Assembly (NCBI RefSeq): GCF_011620665.1
Contig: NZ_WOYQ01000021.1
Coordinates: 1-64,000, forward strand
DNA length: 64,000 nucleotides
Direction: 5' to 3'
Origin: Microbacterium sp.
GTDB taxonomy: Bacteria > Actinomycetota > Actinomycetes > Actinomycetales > Microbacteriaceae
Part shown: piece by piece, positions 26,684-33,882 of the stretch
Layout of the letters: each line of letters opens with the position of its first letter
Numbering within the stretch: the first letter of the stretch is position 1
The notes under the pieces: model-generated
Databases searched by the model: none
What the model was told of the DNA's origin: nothing
What the model saw: the letters and a program-made list of their open reading frames with translations, nothing else
Made by a program: the position numbers and the translations under genes

Positions 26684-27907
26684 ATGAGCCGCCGTATCCT
26701 GGACCAGTCGTCGAAGCTGAAGGACGTCCTCTACGAGATCCGAGGGGCCGCGCTGGTCGAGGCCGACCGGCTCGAGGCTGATGGCCATCGCATCCTCAAG
26801 CTGAACACGGGCAACCCGGCCCTGTTCGGGTTCGAAGCCCCCTTCCAGATCGTGCGAGACATGATCGACGCGATTCCGCACGCGCACGGGTACAGCGACA
26901 GCCGCGGGATCATGTCGGCCCGCCGAGCGGTCGTCTCGCGGTACGAGGAGGTGCCGGGGTTCCCGTTGTTCGACCCGGATGACGTGTACCTGGGCAACGG
27001 CGTCTCCGAACTCATCACGATGACGATGCAGGCTCTGCTCGACGAAGGCGACGAGGTCCTCATCCCGGCACCGGACTATCCGCTGTGGACGGCGATGACG
27101 AGCCTTGCCGGCGGCACTCCCGTTCACTATCGGTGTGACAATCAGGACGGCTGGCAGCCAGACCTCGAGGACATCCGCTCGAGAGTGACGCCGCGCACGA
27201 AGGCCATCGTCGTCATCAACCCGAACAACCCGACCGGCGCCGTGTACTCCCGCGAGATCCTCGAGGGCATCGTCCAGATCGCGCGTGAGAACGACCTGCT
27301 GCTGCTGTCGGACGAGATCTACGACCGGATACTCTTCGACGACGCGCAGCACATTCCGCTGGCGACCCTCGCTCCGGATCTTCTGTGCCTGACCTACAAC
27401 GGTCTCTCCAAGACCTATCGCGTGGCGGGGTTCCGCTCCGGCTGGATGGTCATCACCGGGCCGAAGAAGTACGCGGTGGGGTTCCTCGAGGGCATCCAGC
27501 TGCTCGCGTCGACCCGGCTGTGCCCGAACGTCCCCGCGCAGTATGCCGTTCAGGCGGCGCTGTCGGGCGTGCAGTCGATCGAGGCGCTGATCGCTCCGAC
27601 GGGTCGGCTCCACGAACAGCGGGATGCCGCGTACGAGGCGCTCGTGAGTATTCCCGGTGTGGAATGTCACAGGCCACAGGGTGCCTTGTATGCATTCCCG
27701 CGATTGGACCCGGATGTGCACGAGATCCACGACGATGCGAAGTTCGTCTTGGACTTCCTCGTGGCTGAGCGGGTGCTGCTGGTCCAGGGGACCGGGTTCA
27801 GCTGGCCGACGCCGGATCATTTCCGCATCGTGACGCTGCCCGAAGCGCGCGTGCTCACGGAGGCGATCGAGCGGCTCGGCAACTTCCTGTCGTCGTACCG
27901 CCAGTAG
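26684..27907 (+). CDS. PLP-dependent aminotransferase, AlaA/alanine-aminotransferase type
   Basis: A 407-residue fold-type I aminotransferase of class I/II. NTGNPALFGFEAP at the N-terminus, PNNPTGAVYS and the Tyr of DEIYDRI surround the cofactor site, and the Schiff-base Lys is in YNGLSKTYRVAGFRSGW. The pattern KLNTGNPALFGFEAP and HGYSDSRGI is that of alanine aminotransferase AlaA and its actinobacterial homologues (pyruvate-glutamate transfer). The ATG at 26684 follows TATCCT by 6 nt; an in-frame start 33 nt upstream is less likely. It is a single gene between secA and the Rv3235-family gene. Confidence 0.87.
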   Translation: MSRRILDQSSKLKDVLYEIRGAALVEADRLEADGHRILKLNTGNPALFGFEAPFQIVRDMIDAIPHAHGYSDSRGIMSARRAVVSRYEEVPGFPLFDPDDVYLGNGVSELITMTMQALLDEGDEVLIPAPDYPLWTAMTSLAGGTPVHYRCDNQDGWQPDLEDIRSRVTPRTKAIVVINPNNPTGAVYSREILEGIVQIARENDLLLLSDEIYDRILFDDAQHIPLATLAPDLLCLTYNGLSKTYRVAGFRSGWMVITGPKKYAVGFLEGIQLLASTRLCPNVPAQYAVQAALSGVQSIEALIAPTGRLHEQRDAAYEALVSIPGVECHRPQGALYAFPRLDPDVHEIHDDAKFVLDFLVAERVLLVQGTGFSWPTPDHFRIVTLPEARVLTEAIERLGNFLSSYRQ

Positions 27908-27922
27908 CGAAAGGCGGTCAGG

Positions 27923-28354
27923 TCAGAGCAGCGCGAGCGAGGTTGCGCGCCAGCGGCCGTCCCAGCCTTCGAGGCGGATCGCGACGGCGCGCGTGCGCGC
28001 CGGGCCGGCCGAGATGACGACACCCTCGACGACGCCGTCCGCGGGCGAGGCGCAGTGGATCGACAGGATGCGGTGGGTGGGACGCGCGGCGGGGACTCCG
28101 CGCGCGCTCCGGGCGCGGGCGGTGAGGTTTGCGCGGATCACGAGCGCCCGGTAGGCGTCTTCGTCGAGCCAGCGGGCGAGCTGGTCGACCTCCCGCACGC
28201 CGGCGAGCACCTCGAGGACACCGATCGTGAGATTGCGCAGCAGGGTGGCCGGATCGGGGAGTTGAGCGGTCGAGCTGCGCTGAGGCGCGAAATACTCCGC
28301 CACCTCCAGTGCCGTGCCGGCGCGGCGATCGGGACGTGCGAGTGGGGGAACCAT
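27923..28354 (-). CDS. Rv3235-family protein (DUF6459-like)
   Basis: A 143-residue protein. The N-terminal 40 residues are Arg/Pro-rich and disordered; the rest has the pattern of the actinobacterial Rv3235 family: LLRNLTIGVLEVLAGVREVDQLARWLDEDAYRAL, then HRILSIHCASPADGVVEGVVI and RAVAIRLEGWDGRWRATSLALL. The function is unknown, but the family is conserved beside secA in mycobacteria, which suggests a link to export or cell-wall growth. The ATG at 28354 has a very strong AGAGGAGG ribosome-binding site on the minus strand. Confidence 0.8.
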   Translation of the reverse strand: MVPPLARPDRRAGTALEVAEYFAPQRSSTAQLPDPATLLRNLTIGVLEVLAGVREVDQLARWLDEDAYRALVIRANLTARARSARGVPAARPTHRILSIHCASPADGVVEGVVISAGPARTRAVAIRLEGWDGRWRATSLALL

Positions 28355-28489
28355 GCGGACCTCCTCTGGGGGGGAGAAAGGGCGGATGCCGGGTCGGCGA
28401 CGTGGCATGAGTACACCACAGCGCACGCGCCGGTGGGATGAGAATCTTCCAACCTGTGGAGAGGCTCCGCGCGGACGTGGCCGATCGCC

Positions 28490-28495
28490 TACCCT
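28490..28495 (+). promoter_or_regulatory. -10 box TACCCT, leaderless-type
   Basis: TACCCT ends 6 nt before the GTG at 28502. Confidence 0.55.
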
Positions 28496-28501
28496 CGCGA
28501 C

Positions 28502-29098
28502 GTGCGCTGGGATCGCTTCTTCGAAGACCTGGAGGATCAGCTCGACTCCGAATGGGAGGCCGAGCGCGCCGCGCTGGACACGGAAGCCGAGCGCCTCCGG
28601 CTCTCGCGCATACCGATTCGCGAGCGCCTGGTGGCGCTTGCTTCTGCGGGGCATCAGGTCGTGGTCGATCTCTCCGGCGGAGGGGAGACTGTGGGGACCG
28701 TGACCCGGGTCGGGGTGGACTGGTTCGCACTTCAGGCGAACGCGCGGCGGCCCGATGCGTCGCTGGTGCCGCTGCATGCCGTGATGGCGCTCGGAGCATC
28801 GGCCGACGCGGTGCTGTCCAGTGTCCGCGCCGCGGCGCCGGGGACGGCTCTCGCGCAGCGGATGACCTTCGGGTTCGTCCTGCGCGACGTCGTGCGACGG
28901 CGGATCTACACGACGGTCCAGCTGACCGGTGGCCGCACGCTCTCGGGCACCATCGACCGCGCCGGATCCGATCACCTCGACCTCGCACTCCACGAGTCCG
29001 GCACGCCGCGCCGGGCCGACAACGTCACGGGCTTCCGCATGATCCCGTTCGCCGCCGTCGCCGTCGTACGCCTGGATGCCGCCGCCGGACTGCCCTGA
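28502..29098 (+). CDS. Conserved hypothetical protein with two similar beta-rich halves
   Basis: A 198-residue cytosolic protein of unknown function. After a charged N-terminal helix (residues 1-45, many Glu and Arg) it has two segments with the same pattern: HQVVVDLSGGGETVGTVTRV followed by SLVPLHAVMALG, and YTTVQLTGGRTLSGTIDRAG followed by MIPFAAVAVVRL. Each reads like an Sm/SH3-type small beta-barrel (hydrophobic strand, Gly-Gly turn, Thr-Val strand, closing Pro strand), so the gene probably arose by internal duplication. The GTG at 28502 fits the -10 spacing. I do not recognise a named family. Confidence 0.65.
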   Translation: MRWDRFFEDLEDQLDSEWEAERAALDTEAERLRLSRIPIRERLVALASAGHQVVVDLSGGGETVGTVTRVGVDWFALQANARRPDASLVPLHAVMALGASADAVLSSVRAAAPGTALAQRMTFGFVLRDVVRRRIYTTVQLTGGRTLSGTIDRAGSDHLDLALHESGTPRRADNVTGFRMIPFAAVAVVRLDAAAGLP

Positions 29099-29120
29099 CG
29101 TCCGCAACCCGTCGCTGTCG

Positions 29121-29402
29121 TCAGTCCGGGTTCCGGACCTCGCCGCGGCCCCAGAGCTCGGGGAAGCTCGCCGCGTTCGACTCGCGCCAGAGAGCGATGC
29201 GGCGAGCCTCCTCGGCCTGGTCATCGAGATAGGCGTTGACGCTGTCGGGCTCGATCCGCCAGCGCCCGGGCCTGCCGACCTTTGTGCCACGCAGCCGGCC
29301 GTCGAGGACGAGCGCTATGACCTCATCTACGGGCAGCTGGAGCATCTCCGCGACCTGCGCGGGCGCGAAGAGGCGAATCCCCGGTTCGGGTGTTTCGGGC
29401 AT
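29121..29402 (-). CDS. Small helix-turn-helix protein, excisionase/MerR-type fold
   Basis: A 93-residue protein with a single winged helix-turn-helix of the excisionase (MerR-like) type: RLFAPAQVAEMLQLPVDEVIALVLDGRLRGTKVGRPGRWRI. After the DNA-binding part there is an amphipathic helix DDQAEEARRIALWRESNAA and a short tail. Proteins like this are common in actinobacteria as small regulators (BldC-like), but this one is not BldC itself. The ATG at 29402 sits 6 nt after GATAAT (29409-29414), a leaderless arrangement. Two tandem perfect DnaA boxes lie 40-75 bp upstream, shared with the divergent gene. Confidence 0.78.
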   Translation of the reverse strand: MPETPEPGIRLFAPAQVAEMLQLPVDEVIALVLDGRLRGTKVGRPGRWRIEPDSVNAYLDDQAEEARRIALWRESNAASFPELWGRGEVRNPD

Positions 29403-29408
29403 GAGGTC

Positions 29409-29414
29409 ATTATC
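29409..29414 (-). promoter_or_regulatory. -10 box GATAAT, leaderless-type
   Basis: On the minus strand GATAAT ends 6 nt before the ATG at 29402 of the HTH gene. Confidence 0.55.
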
Positions 29415-29445
29415 TTCCCGCGACGCGCATCGACCATCCGCCCAC

Positions 29446-29477
29446 GCCGCCCTGTGGATAAGCCGCCCTGTGGATAA
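29446..29477. promoter_or_regulatory. Two tandem DnaA boxes (16-bp direct repeat)
   Basis: A 16-bp unit, GCCGCCCTGTGGATAA, occurs twice without a gap at 29446-29461 and 29462-29477. Each copy contains TGTGGATAA (29453-29461 and 29469-29477), the exact reverse complement of the DnaA box TTATCCACA. They lie between the divergent HTH and SAF-domain genes and could bind DnaA to control them or to titrate DnaA. Confidence 0.7.
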
Positions 29478-29517
29478 AGAGGGATGCCGGTGAGCGTCGT
29501 CGGCGACGATGGACCGC

Positions 29518-30147
29518 ATGAGTGAGACTGCCCCTGCCCGCCCACGCCCCCGGGCTTTCTGGTCCGATGTGCGCTTCCTCGTCGGCGTCGGCCTGATCGT
29601 CGTGTCCATCGCCGGAGTCTGGGTCGTCGTCGCAGCGGCGCGGCAGACCGTTCCGGTCTTCGCCGCATCGCGCACGATCGTGCCGGGTGAGATCGTGACC
29701 TCCGGCGATCTGCAGGTCGTCGAGGTCGCGCTCGGCCGGATAGAGGATGCGTATGCGTCGCCCGCGAGCTTCGAACCCGGATCCGTGGCCCTCCGCACCG
29801 TCACGGCGGGAGAACTGGTGCCGCGGACCGCGATCGGCGCGGCCGAGCAGGCGCGCACCACCACGGTCGTGGTGACCAGTGCCACCGCGCTCCCGGCAGC
29901 GGTGGGCGCCGGCACGACGGTCGAGGTCTGGGCGGCCCCGCAAATCGAACGCGGAGTCTTCGACGTCCCTCGGATCCTGGTCGCCTCGGCGACCGTGGTG
30001 TCGGTCGACGACGAGGCGTCGGTGATGGGGAGCGCGGGGAGGGCTGTCGAGCTCGTGATCGAGCGAGCCGATGTCGCCGACACGCTCGCGGCCGTCGCGG
30101 CCGGCGCGAGCATGTCGATCGTGCCGACGGCGGGGATCGCTCGATGA
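29518..30147 (+). CDS. SAF-domain, CpaB/RcpC-like membrane protein
   Basis: A protein of about 209 residues with one N-terminal membrane helix (about residues 15-38, FLVGVGLIVVSIAGVWVVVAAA) followed by an extracytoplasmic SAF-type domain starting TVPVFAASRTIVPGEIVTSGDLQVVEV, the signature of CpaB/RcpC-type pilus assembly proteins. The next gene encodes a CpaE-like ATPase with an ATGA overlap, so the two act together. No pilin, secretin or TadA gene is visible in the window. Two ATGs (29509 and 29518) are possible. A role in pilus-like or envelope assembly is inferred. Confidence 0.68.
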   Translation: MSETAPARPRPRAFWSDVRFLVGVGLIVVSIAGVWVVVAAARQTVPVFAASRTIVPGEIVTSGDLQVVEVALGRIEDAYASPASFEPGSVALRTVTAGELVPRTAIGAAEQARTTTVVVTSATALPAAVGAGTTVEVWAAPQIERGVFDVPRILVASATVVSVDDEASVMGSAGRAVELVIERADVADTLAAVAAGASMSIVPTAGIAR

Positions 30148-31406
30148 GCGCGGTGATCGTCGCGGTCGACGGGAGGCGCGGGCGTGCGCTCGCGGACGAG
30201 TTGGAGCTTGAGGGCGCGCAGGTGCGGCTCGTCGTCGCCCCGAATGAACCCGCTGCGGCGGTTGCGGACGCGATGGCCGGGCCGGAGGCGGCGCAGCTGC
30301 TCGGAGAGCTGGCCCGTGTCGACCTGCTGATCGTCTCGGCGGACCGCTCCTCGTTGACGGCGCAGCTCGTCGCGGCATGCGATCGATTCGGTGTGCGGAT
30401 CATCGCGCTGTGTCTGCGCGACGACCAGCGCCGCCTGGCGCGCATGTTCGGCGTCGGAATCGGTGAGGCGGGTGCCGATGCCGCATCCCTGTTGGCGACG
30501 CCGACGATCGCGGCGGATGCCGCTCCCTCCGCCCGCGGCCGTGTCATCGCCGTCTGGGGTCCCGCCGGCGCGCCCGGCCGGACCCGGGTCGCGGTCGAAC
30601 TCGCCTGCGAGTTGGCCAGGGACGGGCGCTCGGTCGCGTTGATCGATGCCGACTCGCACGCGCCGTCGATGGCGCTCGTGACGGGGCTGGCTGACGAAGG
30701 ACCAGGATTTGCGGCGGCGTGCCGACAGGCGGAGCGGGGCACGCTGACCGTTGCCGAGCTCGCACGCATCGCCGTGCCGCTCGGTGCGGTGGAGGTGCTG
30801 ACGGGTGTGAACCGCCCCGGCCGGTGGCCTGAACTGAGCCGCGAGCGCGTGCGCGGAGCACTCGGCGTCTGCCGGGAGTGGGTGACCGATGCCATCGTGG
30901 ACGTGGCTTCGCCCCTGGAGAGCGATGAGGAGATCGTGAGCGATCTCGACGGCCCCAGGCGCAACGCGGCCACGCTCGCCGTGCTCGCCGAGGCCGATGT
31001 GATCATCGCCGTCGTCGCCGCGGATCCGACGAGTGTGTCGCGGTTCGTGCGCGGCTATGGGGAGCTGCGCGCCGTTGCCGGGTCGACCCCGGTGCGCGTC
31101 GTCGTGAACAAAGCGCGCACCGGAGCGCTCGGCATCGACGCGCGCGGGCAGGTGCGCCGAACGCTGGAACGCTATCTCGGCGTCGACCACCTCTGGTTCC
31201 TGCCGTGGGATGTCAAGGCGGCCGACGCGGCGCTCCTGGCCGCACAGCCCATCGCGCAGGTCGCAGGGCGGTCAGCCTTCTCGGCGGCGCTGCGCCGTTT
31301 CGTGGGGGAGGCGGTCGACCCTCCGGTGCGTGTGCGTGACACCCGCGAGGGGCGGCACTCTCGGCGGGGTCCTTCGCGCGCTCGAGTCACTCACCGCGCG
31401 GCCTGA
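30144..31406 (+). CDS. CpaE/MinD-like P-loop protein with degenerate Walker A
   Basis: A 420-residue protein of the CpaE/MinD superfamily: an N-terminal receiver-like domain (1-130, no phospho-Asp set evident), then a MinD-type domain with RVIAVWGPAGAPGRTRVAVELA, ALIDADSHAPSMALVTGL, and IAVVAADPTSVSRFVRGY. The deviant Walker A normally reads KGGxGKT; here it is GPAGAPGRTR, with the P-loop Lys replaced by Arg and no signature Lys, so ATP hydrolysis may be weak or absent. The same loss occurs in some actinobacterial septum-site homologues. It overlaps the CpaB-like gene and ends 23 bp before pdtaS. Confidence 0.78.
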   Translation: MSAVIVAVDGRRGRALADELELEGAQVRLVVAPNEPAAAVADAMAGPEAAQLLGELARVDLLIVSADRSSLTAQLVAACDRFGVRIIALCLRDDQRRLARMFGVGIGEAGADAASLLATPTIAADAAPSARGRVIAVWGPAGAPGRTRVAVELACELARDGRSVALIDADSHAPSMALVTGLADEGPGFAAACRQAERGTLTVAELARIAVPLGAVEVLTGVNRPGRWPELSRERVRGALGVCREWVTDAIVDVASPLESDEEIVSDLDGPRRNAATLAVLAEADVIIAVVAADPTSVSRFVRGYGELRAVAGSTPVRVVVNKARTGALGIDARGQVRRTLERYLGVDHLWFLPWDVKAADAALLAAQPIAQVAGRSAFSAALRRFVGEAVDPPVRVRDTREGRHSRRGPSRARVTHRAA

Positions 31407-31417
31407 GCGCGTGGATC

Positions 31418-31423
31418 TAGGCT
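31418..31423 (+). promoter_or_regulatory. -10 box TAGGCT of pdtaS, leaderless-type
   Basis: TAGGCT ends 6 nt before the GTG at 31430. Confidence 0.65.
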
Positions 31424-31429
31424 GGACGC

Positions 31430-32926
31430 GTGTCGACACTCAGCGATCTCGTCTACGCCCAGGGCCGCTCGAGCGAGCAGGATATCGAGTGGCTGCACCG
31501 TCTGGTCGGGGACGGACAACTCCTGGCCGACCTCGCGTTCGCCGACATCGTCATCTGGGTGCCCACCATGAGCGACGATTCGTTCGTCGCTGTCGCGCAC
31601 ACTCGTCCTGGGGGCGCGGCGACGCTGTTCTACCGCGATATCGTCGGTGACCTCGTCCGTCCGCAGTGGCGCACGCAGGTGCGGGATGCCTTCACCCAGG
31701 CCCGCATCGTCGATTCGGCTTCGCCGGACTGGTTCGAGGAAACGCCGACGCGCGTGCGTGCCGTGCCGATCGTCCGGGAGCGGGCCACGGCGGATCGGGC
31801 GGCGACGGTCATCGGGGTGCTCACCCGCCACACCAACCTGGGCGAGGCGCGCACCCCTTCGCGCCAGCAGATCACCTTCAACGATTGCGCCGACGACCTG
31901 TTCGGAATGATCGCCGCCGCTGACTTTCCCGACCTCGCTGCGCCGACATCCCCCCGACGGGGCGCCCCGCGTGCCTCGGACGGTCTGATCCGACTCGACG
32001 CGGACGCGATCGCCACCTTCGCAAGCCCCAACGCCCTTTCGGCATTCAACAGGCTCGGGTTCGAGGACGAGCTCGAGGGGGAGTCGCTTCTCGAGGTGGC
32101 ATCGGCTCTCCTTCCCTCCCAGCGTCAATACGACGAGTCCCTGCCGATTGTGATGGCCGGCCGTGCTCCGTGGCGCGCCGATCTCGAAGCGCGCGGCGTC
32201 ACGGTGTCGCTGCGCAGCATCCCGCTGCGCGAGCACGGCAGCCGGATCGGGGCGATAGTCCTCTGCCGTGATGTGACGGAGATCCGTCACCAGGAGCAGG
32301 AGCTCATCACCAAGGACGCAACGATTCGGGAGATCCACCATCGCGTCAAGAACAACCTGCAGACGGTTGCCTCGTTGCTGCGCATCCAGTCGCGTCGCAC
32401 ATATTCCGACGAGGCCCGCGACGCGCTCACCCAAGCCATGCGCCGTGTGTCCGCGATCGCGGTCGTCCATGACACGCTGTCGGCGGGGCTCGCGCAGGAC
32501 GTCGACTTCGACGAGGTCTTCAACCAGGTGCTGAAGCTCGTGGCCGAAGTGGCGGCATCACCCAATACGCGAGCACGCACCCTGAAGAGCGGCACTTTCG
32601 GGACACTGCCCAGCGAGTACGCGACACCGCTCGCGCTGGCGCTCACCGAGCTTGTCACCAATGCCGTTGAGCACGGTCTGGCGGACAAGGAGGGCGAGGT
32701 CGAGATCAGCGCCGCCCGCAGCGAGGAACGCCTCGAGGTGCGCGTCCGCGACAACGGCGTAGGGCTCCCCGAAGGGCAGGTCGGTCAGGGGCTGGGCACG
32801 CAGATCGTGCGCACCCTCATCCAGGGAGAACTCGGCGGCACGATCGATTGGCACACGATCACCGGCAGCGGCACCGAGGTGACCATCGACATTCCACTCC
32901 GCTACATCGACCGAGCGGTGAACTGA
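31430..32926 (+). CDS. pdtaS: PdtaS-like sensor histidine kinase
   Basis: A 498-residue soluble kinase. The N-terminal H_kinase_N/GAF-like domain (1 to about 150, STLSDLVYAQGRSSEQDIEWLHRL), a PAS domain (about 190-280) and a HisKA_2 H-box TIREIHHRVKNNLQTVASLL, where the His before RVKNN is phosphorylated, precede the HATPase domain (LALTELVTNAVEHGL, DNGVGLPEG, GLGTQIVRTL). It is the PdtaS type, whose partner PdtaR is an ANTAR antiterminator not encoded in this window. As in mycobacteria it is next to whiB1. The GTG at 31430 follows TAGGCT by 6 nt. Confidence 0.94.
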   Translation: MSTLSDLVYAQGRSSEQDIEWLHRLVGDGQLLADLAFADIVIWVPTMSDDSFVAVAHTRPGGAATLFYRDIVGDLVRPQWRTQVRDAFTQARIVDSASPDWFEETPTRVRAVPIVRERATADRAATVIGVLTRHTNLGEARTPSRQQITFNDCADDLFGMIAAADFPDLAAPTSPRRGAPRASDGLIRLDADAIATFASPNALSAFNRLGFEDELEGESLLEVASALLPSQRQYDESLPIVMAGRAPWRADLEARGVTVSLRSIPLREHGSRIGAIVLCRDVTEIRHQEQELITKDATIREIHHRVKNNLQTVASLLRIQSRRTYSDEARDALTQAMRRVSAIAVVHDTLSAGLAQDVDFDEVFNQVLKLVAEVAASPNTRARTLKSGTFGTLPSEYATPLALALTELVTNAVEHGLADKEGEVEISAARSEERLEVRVRDNGVGLPEGQVGQGLGTQIVRTLIQGELGGTIDWHTITGSGTEVTIDIPLRYIDRAVN

Positions 32927-32968
32927 GTGGCCGGGTTATGAGGCTCGGCGTGCGCGGGCGGCGCGGCG
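32927..32968 (+). repeat. 42-bp direct repeat, copy 1
   Basis: This copy begins at the base after the pdtaS stop codon and is identical to copy 2 at 33001-33042, 74 bp away. Copy 2 is the 3' end of whiB1, so this copy is a duplicate of the whiB1 tail lying outside the gene. A CGGCCC-TGC-GGGCCG hairpin (32980-32994) lies between them. Confidence 0.9.
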
Positions 32969-33000
32969 TCACCTTCTGGCGGCCCTGCGGGCCGGTGATG

Positions 33001-33042
33001 GTGGCCGGGTTATGAGGCTCGGCGTGCGCGGGCGGCGCGGCG
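33001..33042 (-). repeat. 42-bp direct repeat, copy 2 (whiB1 3' end)
   Basis: Identical to 32927-32968. It contains the last ten or so codons of whiB1 and its TAA at 33010-33012. The GC-rich sequence and short spacing suggest a recent tandem duplication by slippage or recombination. Confidence 0.9.
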
Positions 33043-33258
33043 CTTCAACGCACGTCGCTCGTCTTCTGACAGGCCGCCCCACACACCCGAATCCTGACCG
33101 GTCTCGAGAGCGTACTGCAGGCAGATCTCGGTGACTGTGCAGCGTGCGCACACGGACTTGGCCTTCTCGATCTGGTCAACAGCGGGACCCGTGTTCCCCA
33201 CCGGGAAGAACAGTTCGGGGTCGACGGTCAGGCAGGCGGATTTGTCGCGCCAATCCAT
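33010..33258 (-). CDS. whiB1: WhiB-family iron-sulfur regulator, WhiB1 type
   Basis: An 82-residue WhiB protein. The four cluster cysteines occur in SACLTVDPELFFPVGN and VCARCTVTEICLQYAL, followed by the WhiB turn SGVWGGLSEDERRALKRR and a short basic tail ARARRAS. The start MDWRDKSAC and DPELFFPVGN identify WhiB1, which in mycobacteria binds a nitric-oxide-sensitive cluster and the housekeeping sigma factor. AGGAG lies nine bases before the ATG on the minus strand. The last codons lie inside the 42-bp repeat, so the tail is a duplicated sequence. The long 5' region contains a 12-bp inverted repeat. Confidence 0.96.
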   Translation of the reverse strand: MDWRDKSACLTVDPELFFPVGNTGPAVDQIEKAKSVCARCTVTEICLQYALETGQDSGVWGGLSEDERRALKRRAARARRAS

Positions 33259-33375
33259 AAGGTGCTCCTAGATGCGGGATTCGAAGTGAGAGAGGGCGGT
33301 GACGCGATGCGTCGATTACCCTGGTGGGTGTGCGAGCCGGAATGCTCGCCCCACTTCGCTGTGGGAGCACACTGC

Positions 33376-33418
33376 TTCACCCATGATCCCATGCACACTC
33401 GCATGAATCAAGGGTGAA
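33376..33418. promoter_or_regulatory. 12-bp imperfect inverted repeat upstream of whiB1
   Basis: TTCACCCATGAT (33376-33387) and ATCAAGGGTGAA (33407-33418) pair with one mismatch across 19 nt. On the minus strand the same region contains TTGATT followed after 17 nt by GATCAT, so the repeat overlaps a possible whiB1 promoter. The rest of 33259-33495 shows no gene. Confidence 0.5.
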
Positions 33419-33495
33419 CACGGCAGTTGTGCCCGATTTGCCGAGTTCCGGTGGGGCGGGCCCCTCCGAAGCACCCTGAACCCGAGGAAGATTCC

Positions 33496-33882
33496 GTGTC
33501 GACATCGCCCGCCGAACGTCTCGCGGCCGTGCTGGTCGGCCTTGAGGGGCTTGCGCTGGCGATCCTCGCAGGCTGGCAGGTGCTGGCGCTCGCCGGGGGC
33601 GACACCGTATCGGTGAGCAGCGCTGTGGCGTTGCTGGTTCTGACCCTCGTGGGCGCCGCCGCCGTGATCGCGTTCGCGATCGGGATTGCGCGCGGACAGT
33701 CGTGGGGGCGCTCCGGTGGGGTCGTGACTCAGCTTCTCGTACTCGCGGTGGCCGGAGGAGCCTTGACGGGTGCGGATGCGCAACCCGTCACCGCGATCGT
33801 GCTGGCTGTTCCTGCTCTGGTGACGCTGGCGATGCTGGTCGCCGCGGCACGCCGCGGAGGCACCCGGCGCGGCTCCGAGTGA
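33496..33882 (+). CDS. Small four-helix membrane protein, function unknown
   Basis: A 128-residue protein with about four hydrophobic helices and a short cytoplasmic head: AAVLVGLEGLALAILAGWQVLAL, AVALLVLTLVGAAAVIAFAIG, VVTQLLVLAVAGGALTG and VTAIVLAVPALVTLAMLVAA, ending in a basic tail RRGGTRRGSE. It resembles small actinobacterial integral membrane proteins of unknown function. The GTG at 33496 with GAGGAAG upstream is the likely start; extending to 33427 would add a Cys/Pro-rich leader that is not membrane-like. It is convergent with bcp, with stop codons back to back (TGA then TCA). Confidence 0.75.
   Translation: MSTSPAERLAAVLVGLEGLALAILAGWQVLALAGGDTVSVSSAVALLVLTLVGAAAVIAFAIGIARGQSWGRSGGVVTQLLVLAVAGGALTGADAQPVTAIVLAVPALVTLAMLVAAARRGGTRRGSE

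Noticed and set aside
24221..27820. 1199-codon open frame antisense to secA
   Set aside because: Open frames opposite high-GC genes are common because third-position GC lacks stops. The composition mirrors SecA codons, and no start signal or recognisable domain is seen.
28440..28470. Third DnaA-box-like sequence (TGTGGAGAG)
   Set aside because: Differs from TGTGGATAA at key positions and is isolated.
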